5,935 nucleotides of DNA from NCBI GenBank assembly GCA_014378185.1, contig JACMOE010000399.1:1-5935 (forward strand). Direction: 5' to 3'. Shown piece by piece: positions 1-5,071 of this stretch (the first letter of the stretch is position 1; each line of letters opens with the position of its first letter). The notes below the pieces were generated by a model. The model was not told the origin of the DNA. It saw nothing but the letters and a program-made list of their open reading frames with translations, and did no database searches. A program made the translations under genes and the position numbers. Source of the stretch: Gemmatimonadaceae bacterium. GTDB lineage: Bacteria; Gemmatimonadota; Gemmatimonadetes; Gemmatimonadales; Gemmatimonadaceae.

Positions 1-994
1 CGCCATTGCCCAGGCGAAGGTAGGCGGTATTGCGCTGGGTCTCGATGCCCGGCACGGTATCCTGCGTCTCACTCACGTCGCCGATCCCGGTGTACTGCGC
101 CCGGTTTCGGTGCGTACGCTCCATGAATGCGTCCGCGCTCCAGGGTCCGTGCGTAATGCCCGCCCGTAGCATCACGTTCAACACATCGGACGACGCGAGC
201 CGCGAGTTGGGCTGCGTGTTGTATTGCTCCGCGGCGACCTGCAGCGCTTCGCCATGGTCGTACCGCCGGCCGAACCATGCGCGGTAGAGGTTGGAGCTCT
301 GGTCGCCGGTGGCGATGTCGGCGCGCGTGTACGGAATGGTGCGGTCCACCCGCCAGCTCCGCGCGTACACACGCACCTCCTCGGCACCGCGCTCGATCCG
401 GATTTCCTCCAGCGCGTGCAGGGGCAAGTCGTTCGCGGGCGCTACGCCTCGCGCGCGCCGGTCCATGGGATCCAGCTCGAGCCCGTCGAGAAAGATGCGA
501 ACCCGACGCAAGTCGCCTTGCGAGGCGATCAACGCCGGCGCCGCGAGAAATCCCGTGGTGAACTCGGTGAGCCCCGGCACCCGCCCAAGCAGGTCGATGA
601 GTGTCAGGGCCCCGGTGGCGAACATGGCCGTGCGGTCATAGATGCGCGGTGCGCCGATTTCCAGGATCGGTGGCGCCTCTGCCCGTGCGAGGGACGCCTT
701 GATGGTGTCTGCCTTGATGACGACCGGGAGCGGGACGATGCCCTTGATGATCGAGTCGTTCCTGATCATCGAGTCCGCCTTGGGCGGGAGCGGGATCTTC
801 ACCGTGTCGCGTCCAGCCGGCGGCAGATTTCGCCGGCCACCAGCGGTATCGGCCCGGGTGAGAGCGGTGTCGCGCCGGCCACTGACGGTGTCGCGGCGAA
901 CCGGCACCTGCGCCAGTGCGCAGGCTGGCAAAACGGCCCCAGCGAAAGCGCCGAGGCCGAAGAGGACGATCCGGAGCGCCTTGCGCAGGGTCAC
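1..994 (-). CDS. Secreted outer-membrane protein with TonB-receptor-like plug domain (3' end missing)
   Basis: The frame is open from a GTG at 994 to the window edge, giving 331 residues of a longer protein, with G/C in most third codon positions. Residues 1-28 look like a signal peptide: Arg/Lys start, hydrophobic core, then ALA before Gln29. Residues 33-100 are an Arg/Asp/Thr-rich linker with short repeats. Residues 125-212 resemble a TonB-dependent receptor plug: LIDLLGRVPGL (132-142), then RVRIFLDGLELDP (164-176) and LEEIRIERGAEEVRVY (195-210). From about 235 the alternating hydrophobic/aromatic pattern (YRAWFGRRYDHGEALQVAAE) fits the first strands of an outer-membrane beta barrel. Family knowledge places such proteins in ligand uptake, but no ligand can be named and the plug may be non-transporting. 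GTG is preferred because GTGA overlaps the pepA stop, GAGGG lies about 8 bases upstream, and the next Met is residue 76. Start and frame are well supported; function is moderately supported. Confidence 0.8.
   Translation of the reverse strand, partial: MTLRKALRIVLFGLGAFAGAVLPACALAQVPVRRDTVSGRRDTALTRADTAGGRRNLPPAGRDTVKIPLPPKADSMIRNDSIIKGIVPLPVVIKADTIKASLARAEAPPILEIGAPRIYDRTAMFATGALTLIDLLGRVPGLTEFTTGFLAAPALIASQGDLRRVRIFLDGLELDPMDRRARGVAPANDLPLHALEEIRIERGAEEVRVYARSWRVDRTIPYTRADIATGDQSSNLYRAWFGRRYDHGEALQVAAEQYNTQPNSRLASSDVLNVMLRAGITHGPWSADAFMERTHRNRAQYTGIGDVSETQDTVPGIETQRNTAYLRLGNG
701..799 (-). repeat. Imperfect PLP...KAD repeats and an 18-base direct repeat in the same linker
   Basis: Two similar peptide segments, IPLPPKADSMI (residues 67-77) and VPLPVVIKADTI (87-98), sit one after the other just before the plug domain. 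Nested in the DNA is a 12-of-13 match on the plus strand, TGATGATCGAGTC at 745-757 and TGATCATCGAGTC at 763-775, with an 18-base period, which encodes the successive Asp-Ser pairs at residues 74-75 and 80-81. This looks like local duplication followed by drift. Confidence 0.55.
803..898 (-). repeat. Degenerate 21-base (7-residue) tandem repeat in the linker of the outer-membrane protein
   Basis: Residues 33-64 of the plug-domain protein repeat with a seven-residue period: RRDT, RRDT, RADT, RRNL, GRDT, with the acidic position at 35, 42, 49, (Asn56) and 63. At DNA level the unit is 21 bases and the GGCCGGCG core recurs. The segment lies between the signal peptide and the plug domain, so it is probably an exposed, charged, flexible periplasmic linker. 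Confidence 0.7.
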
Positions 995-2469
995 CCGGCA
1001 CGCCCTCGGACGAACTCGACGAAGGTACCCACCGGCACACCGGTGGGCCCGCGCGGGACGGTGACGAGGTCGGATTCGGTGTAGGCCGTTCCCGCGATAT
1101 CGAGGTGCACCCACGGAAAGTCGCCCGCGAATTCCGCGAGGAACAACGCGGCACTGATGGTGCCGGCGGGGCGCCCGCCGGAGTTCTTGATGTCTGCCAC
1201 GTCGGACTTGATGAGTTCCTTGTAGTCATCCCACATTGGTAACTGCCACCCCGGTTCCCCCGCGCGTGTTCCCGCCCCGATTACTTCCTGCACGAGCGCG
1301 TCGTTGTTGCCAAGCACGCCGGTGGCGGTATGGCCGAGCGCGATGACGCAGGCGCCGGTGAGCGTGGCCGCATCGATCACGGCCGCGGGCTTGAAGCGGC
1401 CCGCGTACGACAGCACATCCGCGAGCACGAGCCGACCCTCGGCGTCCGTGTTGATGATCTCGATGAACTTGCCCGACATGCTCTTCACCACGTCGCCAGG
1501 CTTGAAGGCGACGCCGGACGGCATGTTCGTAGTGGCTCCGACGAGCCCAACGACATTCACGGGCAGCTTGAGGCGCGCGATGGCCTCCATGGCGCCGAGC
1601 ACGCCGGCAGCGCCGCACATGTCGAACTTCATCCCCTCCATGCCTTGGGACGGCTTGATGGAAATGCCGCCGGAATCGAAGCAGAGGCCCTTTCCTACCA
1701 GCGCCACCGGCGCCGCACCGGGTGCGCCGCCGGCATACTCGAGCGCAATCAGCTTGGGGTCTTCGGGCACGCCCTGCGCGACGCAAAGGAAGCTTCCCAT
1801 GCCTTCCTTTTCCATTTCCGTGCGGCCAAGGACCGTGACCTTCATGCCGTGTCGCGCCGCGATGTCGCGCGCCGTGGCCACGAGGAAGTCCGGCGTACAC
1901 AGGTTGCCCGGCATCATCCCGAGCGTGCGTGCGAGCGAGTGACCGTGGGCAATCGCGGTTCCGGATGCAACGCCCTGCTCCACCGCTGGGCCGTCCGCTC
2001 CATGGATTCGCGCCGCGGACAACGGTGCGCGCTGCTCTTCCTTGGGCGGTGCGGTCTTGGTGTCGGTGTAATCCCACGCCCCCACGTGGAGTCCGAGTGC
2101 GACGGCTTCCGCTTCACGCGCGTCGAGCGGGCCGGCGTAGAAGCTGAGCGTTCCGGTGCCCATGCGGCCGGCCTGTCGCGCGGCGATGGCGCCGACTCGG
2201 CGCAAAGCGCCGACGCGCTCGGTTGCCTTGCCCATGCCAATGAGCAGGATGCGCGATGGCCCAGTGGCAGCGCCGGCAAAATGCAGGAGCTCGTCACGAC
2301 CGCCGCGGAAATCGCGCCGTTCGAGGCTGCGGGCCAGCACGCCACCGAGCGAGGTATCGAGCGTCGTGATGAGTGTATCGAGGGCGGCACCGCTGGGGAG
2401 GGCGATGACCAGAAGGGAAGCGTCGAGCGCGCCAAGAGTGGCGGGCCCCGAGGAGAGCGAGAGCGACAT
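991..2469 (-). CDS. pepA: Leucyl aminopeptidase (M17 family), 492 residues
   Basis: This is a cytoplasmic dimetal exopeptidase that removes N-terminal residues, leucine preferentially, during peptide turnover. The M17 catalytic core is complete: Lys260, Asp265 (VGKGLCFDSGG), Asp283, Asp342 and Glu344 as metal ligands, with catalytic Lys272 and Arg346. The family signature NTDAEGRL is at 340-347. These positions are offset by exactly ten from those of E. coli PepA, and the length (492) is close to its 503. Residues 1-160 form the less conserved N-terminal domain; WVHLDIAGTA (453-462) marks the end of the core. The ATG at 2469 was chosen because MSLSLSSG aligns with the PepA N-terminus. The frame stays open to a GTG at 2586, but those 39 codons lack family resemblance. 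No clear Shine-Dalgarno precedes the ATG. The stop overlaps the next gene as GTGA, suggesting an operon with the outer-membrane protein. E. coli PepA also binds DNA; nothing here tests that. Confidence 0.97.
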   Translation of the reverse strand: MSLSLSSGPATLGALDASLLVIALPSGAALDTLITTLDTSLGGVLARSLERRDFRGGRDELLHFAGAATGPSRILLIGMGKATERVGALRRVGAIAARQAGRMGTGTLSFYAGPLDAREAEAVALGLHVGAWDYTDTKTAPPKEEQRAPLSAARIHGADGPAVEQGVASGTAIAHGHSLARTLGMMPGNLCTPDFLVATARDIAARHGMKVTVLGRTEMEKEGMGSFLCVAQGVPEDPKLIALEYAGGAPGAAPVALVGKGLCFDSGGISIKPSQGMEGMKFDMCGAAGVLGAMEAIARLKLPVNVVGLVGATTNMPSGVAFKPGDVVKSMSGKFIEIINTDAEGRLVLADVLSYAGRFKPAAVIDAATLTGACVIALGHTATGVLGNNDALVQEVIGAGTRAGEPGWQLPMWDDYKELIKSDVADIKNSGGRPAGTISAALFLAEFAGDFPWVHLDIAGTAYTESDLVTVPRGPTGVPVGTFVEFVRGRAG

Positions 2470-2494
2470 GATACCGTATGAGGGTCGGATAGTC

Positions 2495-2520
2495 GGGACG
2501 ACGCGCGCTGCGGTCGTCCC
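2495..2520. repeat. Perfect 8-base inverted repeat upstream of pepA
   Basis: The arms GGGACGAC (2495-2502) and GTCGTCCC (2513-2520) pair perfectly around a 10-base spacer and end 25 bases before the pepA ATG. No T-run follows on either strand, so it is not a typical intrinsic terminator. It could be a repressor site or a hairpin in the pepA leader; it does not match the CIRCE sequence. Confidence 0.5.
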
Positions 2521-2552
2521 CTCGATTACTCGTCCGTTAGCGATAAACTCAT

Positions 2553-2564
2553 CGTGGCGCCACG
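2553..2564. repeat. Perfect 12-base palindrome CGTGGCGCCACG
   Basis: A self-complementary 12-base site lies 84 bases upstream of the pepA start. A related GGCGCC half lies just beyond it, within 2569-2574. In GC-rich DNA this could be chance; a dimeric regulator site is possible but unsupported. Confidence 0.3.
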
Positions 2565-2679
2565 CGTCTGGCGCCGAACCACGCACGTGAACTGCATTGT
2601 TGCACTCGAGACGAAAAGCGAAGTACGTGCGAGCCGAGAAAACTACGCTTGTTCACGGAGGGCAGCAAGCGCGCCAACA

Positions 2680-2713
2680 TCTGCTGACACGATTGTAGCA
2701 CTTCTGCCTGACA
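2680..2713 (-). promoter_or_regulatory. Candidate -10 hexamer TACAAT between two direct repeats
   Basis: On the minus strand TACAAT (2697-2692) matches the sigma-70 -10 consensus at five of six bases and points toward pepA. It sits between near-identical direct repeats, TGTCAGGCAGA (2713-2703) and TGTCAGCAGA (2689-2680), about 23 bases apart. No recognisable -35 lies 17 bases upstream. If used, the pepA leader would be a little over 200 bases and would include the inverted repeats. This is a weak call. Confidence 0.25.
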
Positions 2714-2909
2714 GCGCCCGGCCATTTGCGCCCGTGGATGGAACGGCGCGAAGAGACGTCGCGCGCAACGTGGGCGACTTCGTCATTCGTGCGTACCCGC
2801 GGTATCACATCAAGACGCTGCAGCACAAGCTGTTCAAGAGGCCGAGACGAACTGGGCGCCATCGCAATCGCCAGATGGACAGCCTTGTGTCGGTGGCGCG
2901 ATCGCGGGT

Positions 2910-2931
2910 GCGGTGAGAGGGGCGTCACCGC
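2910..2931. repeat. 7-base inverted repeat downstream of tRNA-Leu
   Basis: GCGGTGA (2910-2916) and TCACCGC (2925-2931) pair perfectly around an 8-base loop, about 70 bases past the 3' end of the tRNA. There is no T-run on the minus strand after it, so a terminator role for the tRNA transcript is only a possibility. Confidence 0.25.
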
Positions 2932-3000
2932 CGCTCGGCATGCGCTTTGTGTACGCCTTTTCGCACCCCATGTAAAAGGGCGCTCTCTTACGACAAATGA

Positions 3001-3086
3001 TACCCGGGACGAGACTCGAACTCGTATAGCACTCTCGTGCTGGAGGATTTTGAGTCCTCTGTGTCTACCGATTCCACCACCCGGGC
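3001..3086 (-). tRNA. tRNA-Leu, anticodon CAA
   Basis: The minus strand folds into a full class II tRNA of 86 bases. The acceptor stem pairs GCCCGGG with CCCGGGT, the D-arm has GTG/CAC closing a GGTAGA-type loop, and the anticodon stem GAGGA/TCCTC carries the loop CTCAAAA, with anticodon CAA at 3052-3050. The long variable arm, AGCAC-GAGA-GTGCT, is typical of leucine tRNAs. The T-arm is ACGAG-TTCGAGT-CTCGT and the discriminator is A73, as LeuRS requires. It reads UUG codons. The 3' end is followed by TCA, so CCA is not encoded and must be added after transcription. The first acceptor pair is G1-U72 rather than Watson-Crick. Confidence 0.96.
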
Positions 3087-3100
3087 GCGGGTGCCGACGC

Positions 3101-3106
3101 AAGATA
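3101..3106 (-). promoter_or_regulatory. Candidate -10 element for tRNA-Leu
   Basis: TATCTT on the minus strand (3106-3101), within an AT-rich patch AATTATCTT in otherwise GC-rich DNA, lies 14 bases before the mature tRNA 5' end. That spacing would leave a short pre-tRNA leader. No good -35 is visible at the usual distance. Between this and the stop at 3189 a GC-rich imperfect hairpin (about 3132-3150) could close the upstream operon, but it has no T-run. Confidence 0.35.
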
Positions 3107-3188
3107 ATTGGTGCCGCACGCCCACACGATCCCCGAGCGCGCTGCGCGGGTGGTGTATTGAGCGCATACGCGCCCATACCAACGCGGG

Positions 3189-3758
3189 CTATGGCCGGGC
3201 GTTGGGCATCGGGACCGCACCCGAGTCGGTGCGGGTGCGGGCCAACTCCTGCAACCGCCGGCGCACCTGCTCCTGCAGGGTCGTGAACCGGGCGCGCTGG
3301 AGCGGCGTCATGAATGCGGCGAGTTCCGTCTGCTCTTCTTTCTGAAGCTCCAGGCGCCGGACCTGCGCCGCGTGGATCTGATCGAGCGCAGCGGCAATGG
3401 CGGACTGATTCGCCGCCGTGTCGGCGAGCATCTCCGTTCGGAGAACCACACGCTGCGCCTTTTCCTGCTGCGCCAGCGCGCGCCGCTGCAGATCATAGCG
3501 CTGCGATGTGCGCTCGAGGTGCAGCATCTGCTCGTCCGAGAAGCCGAGTCGCTCCTTGGTCACGCGCCAGAGACTCCGGCGAATCTGCTGCTGCAGTTGC
3601 TGTGTGCGATCGGGCTGCAACTCCGCCCCCGGATTCACCGGCCGTGCCGGACGATTGATACGCATCCCCCCCGCCCGGGCGCCGAGGCCCCCCTGCGCTT
3701 CGAGCGACGACGCGAGGAGGGGCAGCGCCAAAGCACACATCAGCAGGCCGCGCCTCAT
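3189..3758 (-). CDS. Spy/CpxP-like periplasmic helical protein
   Basis: The 189-residue product begins with a likely signal peptide (1-21, hydrophobic MCALALPLLASS, cleavage probably after LEA before Gln22). The mature part is mostly charged, Gln/Arg/Leu-rich helix from about 52 to 176. It carries two LTxxQ-like motifs, FSDEQ (73-77) and MTPLQRARF (150-158), the spaced pair that marks the Spy/CpxP family of periplasmic chaperones and stress sensors. Resemblance is by motif and helix pattern only. The ATG overlaps the stop of the anti-sigma gene as ATGA, and GGAG lies 6 bases upstream, so the start is firm. Its place as third gene in a sigma/anti-sigma operon suggests induction by envelope stress, with a role in protecting periplasmic proteins or in tuning the sensor. 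A general heavy-metal-resistance-type periplasmic protein is an alternative label for the same fold. Confidence 0.8.
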   Translation of the reverse strand: MRRGLLMCALALPLLASSLEAQGGLGARAGGMRINRPARPVNPGAELQPDRTQQLQQQIRRSLWRVTKERLGFSDEQMLHLERTSQRYDLQRRALAQQEKAQRVVLRTEMLADTAANQSAIAAALDQIHAAQVRRLELQKEEQTELAAFMTPLQRARFTTLQEQVRRRLQELARTRTDSGAVPMPNARP

Positions 3759-4417
3759 GGCGCGCTCCGACGCGACACGCCAGGAGCGATGGGTGCCAGG
3801 GCGGCATTGTCCACCTCGACCGTTGGCAGACCGTCCAGCGAATTGATGTCCCTCAGCAGCGAGGCGAGCTCACGATCGTTGAGGTCATTCAGCGATCCGC
3901 CGCCCACCGCGAGTTCCCGCCCATCGACCTCACGCACTGACGGAACGGGTTGCTGCCGCGTTGCAGGAGACTCGATGCGGGGGCGCGCGACTACAACCGT
4001 CGCAGACTCCGTCGCGGATGCGGGAGCCTGGACAGGCAGCGCTACCTGGCGCGCAGGAGCCACCACTGCGGGCATCGACCGCGCCGTGTCGACCAGCGAC
4101 GTGCCGCCACGCTCCAGCACTGCCACGGACGATCCTCCCGCCACCAGGACGGTGATCGTCGCGGCGGTGCGCCAGCCGATCCACGAGCGCCCCCTTGGCC
4201 TCCGATAGTCCGGCACCGCCGCAACAATGGCCGCGACGTCCACCTTCGGCGCCGCGTGAAATGCACTGCGCAGTTCGCGAAGCAACGTCACTTCAGCCGC
4301 ACACTCGTCGCAGTCCCGGACGTGGCGCTCCACGTCAGCGCGAGCAGCGGCGTCCAGCCGGCCATTCACCAGGTCGGGCAGCAGATCGCGAATTTCGGCG
4401 TTCGGGCAGTCAGTCAT
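3755..4417 (-). CDS. Membrane anti-sigma factor with zinc-binding HX3CX2C motif
   Basis: This 220-residue protein should bind and inhibit the ECF sigma factor encoded just upstream. Residues 1-55 form the anti-sigma domain with the zinc-type motif His32-x3-Cys36-x2-Cys39 (HVRDCDEC). One hydrophobic membrane segment runs from about 79 to 101. The remainder, presumably periplasmic, is Ala/Pro/Val-rich (115-165) and ends in an acidic, Leu-rich block, LNDLNDRELASLLRDINSL (176-194), followed by a short tail. The ATG at 4417 is chosen because a strong AAGGAG lies 7 bases upstream. An in-frame opening reaches 4522, but that part is only the shadow of the sigma gene. The start overlaps the sigma stop by 8 bases, and its own stop overlaps the third gene by 4. 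The periplasmic C-terminal block has no domain I can name. Confidence 0.9.
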   Translation of the reverse strand: MTDCPNAEIRDLLPDLVNGRLDAAARADVERHVRDCDECAAEVTLLRELRSAFHAAPKVDVAAIVAAVPDYRRPRGRSWIGWRTAATITVLVAGGSSVAVLERGGTSLVDTARSMPAVVAPARQVALPVQAPASATESATVVVARPRIESPATRQQPVPSVREVDGRELAVGGGSLNDLNDRELASLLRDINSLDGLPTVEVDNAALAPIAPGVSRRSAP

Positions 4418-4964
4418 GCAGATACTCCTTGATGGCGCGCATTGCGTTGTGATAATGCACGCGCGCGGCGCCTTCCGTCGTACCGGCCACGTCGGCAATT
4501 TCCCTGTACGACAGTCCTTCATTCACTCGCAGGAGAAACACTTCCCGCTGCGTCTTCGACAACCGCCCCACGGCGTCGTGCATCCGCTTCCGGCTCTCGT
4601 CCGCCACCATCGTGTCGAGCGAGTCGTACTCCGTGACGGCATCATCGTCCTGCACCTCCACCGGCTCGCCCCGCCTGCGCTCCGACCGCCTCAGGTCGAG
4701 GAGCAGGCGTCGCGCGATCGTGAAGAGCCACGTGCGAAGCGAGCTGTCACCCCGAAACGAATCGATGGAGGCAAAGGCCCGCACGAAGGTGTCCTGGACG
4801 ACATCCTGTACGTCACCGCGCGCGCCCACACTGTCCGCAAAACGCGCCACCGCCACGGCATGCCGCTCCACGAGCACGGTGGCGGCACGCTGATCGCCGC
4901 CCTTCCATCGCGCGATGAGGTCGAGGTCTGTCTGTTCGTCGGCGTCCTCGGCGTCGGCTCTCAT
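4410..4964 (-). CDS. ECF (extracytoplasmic function) RNA polymerase sigma factor
   Basis: The 184-residue product has the two-domain layout of ECF sigma factors. Region 2 spans about 14-90, including the region 2.2 core DVVQDTFVRAF (54-64) and the tryptophan-containing RTWLFTIARR (77-86). After an acidic linker (100-125), region 4 spans about 126-180, with LSKTQREVFLLRVNEGLSY and the helix-turn-helix EIADVAGTTEGAARVHYHNA. It should direct RNA polymerase to a small stress regulon when released by its anti-sigma. The ATG at 4964 gives the usual family length. A GTG at 5054 would add 30 residues with no sigma resemblance and would fill the divergent promoter region, so it is rejected. Only a weak GGA precedes the chosen ATG. 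No own-type GGAAC promoter was found in the upstream 107 bases, so autoregulation is not shown. Confidence 0.93.
   Translation of the reverse strand: MRADAEDADEQTDLDLIARWKGGDQRAATVLVERHAVAVARFADSVGARGDVQDVVQDTFVRAFASIDSFRGDSSLRTWLFTIARRLLLDLRRSERRRGEPVEVQDDDAVTEYDSLDTMVADESRKRMHDAVGRLSKTQREVFLLRVNEGLSYREIADVAGTTEGAARVHYHNAMRAIKEYLHD
4425..4430 (-). promoter_or_regulatory. Strong ribosome binding site AAGGAG for the anti-sigma gene
   Basis: AAGGAG lies inside the last codons of the sigma gene, 7 bases before the anti-sigma ATG. It is the best Shine-Dalgarno in the window and fixes the anti-sigma start. Strong initiation here, next to the weak site before the sigma gene, would favour anti-sigma excess. 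Confidence 0.85.
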
Positions 4965-5071
4965 GCGTTCCGGCAAGTTGGACGCCGACGGACGGGGGTC
5001 GTTAAGGAGCGCTGGGCGCGGGCCCACACGCGCGATAAGATACAGCCCTCCCACCCTGCCCCCGCCCTTCC
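4965..5071. promoter_or_regulatory. Divergent intergenic region between sigma operon and phosphodiesterase
   Basis: These 107 bases must hold promoters for both flanking transcripts. The only AT-rich patch is GATAAGATA (5034-5042). It could serve as -10 for the plus-strand gene (TAAGAT, 5036-5041) or for the sigma operon (TATCTT on the minus strand), but no matching -35 was seen for either. A pyrimidine-rich run, 23 of 26 bases at 5046-5071, leads directly into the phosphodiesterase ATG. Confidence 0.4.

Larger units (their letters stand above)
2470..3000. other. Region without a convincing gene between tRNA-Leu and pepA
   Basis: No frame on either strand looks like a known protein or shows the strong third-position G/C preference of the neighbouring genes. 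Frames do stay open across parts of it, but they either run through the tRNA on the other strand or give Arg-rich, motif-free peptides. The base composition of roughly 2580-3000 is visibly less GC-rich than the flanking genes. The region should contain the pepA promoter and the end of the tRNA transcript. Small inverted and direct repeats found in it are listed separately. A small RNA or a decayed gene cannot be excluded. Confidence 0.5.

Noticed and set aside
224..1084. Long plus-strand open frame opposite the plug-domain gene
   Set aside because: It is antisense to a frame with signal peptide, plug motifs and G/C third-position bias; its own peptide is Arg/Gly-rich without motifs, as expected for a shadow in GC-rich DNA.
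1330..2481. 383-codon plus-strand open frame opposite pepA
   Set aside because: pepA on the minus strand is unmistakable; the opposite peptide has no recognisable domain and is a frame shadow.
2470..2586. 39-codon N-terminal extension of pepA from a GTG at 2586
   Set aside because: The ATG at 2469 gives an N-terminus that aligns with known PepA proteins, and the extension contains the inverted repeats expected of a control region.
2554..2916. 120-codon plus-strand frame in the pepA upstream region
   Set aside because: Its third-position composition does not follow the bias of the real genes, the peptide has no motif, and no ribosome binding site precedes it. A decayed integrase was considered because of the neighbouring tRNA, but no catalytic pattern was found.
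3001..3086. tRNA gene as an integration (att) site
   Set aside because: No second copy of the tRNA 3' end was found in the window, and there is no integrase gene.
2653..3177. Minus-strand open frame running through the tRNA gene
   Set aside because: It reads through a complete tRNA-Leu, and the peptide outside it has no family resemblance.
3215..3234. Hairpin CCGCACC/GGTGCGG near the end of the Spy-like gene as a terminator
   Set aside because: The arms are perfect, but the hairpin lies inside the coding sequence and no T-run follows on the minus strand.
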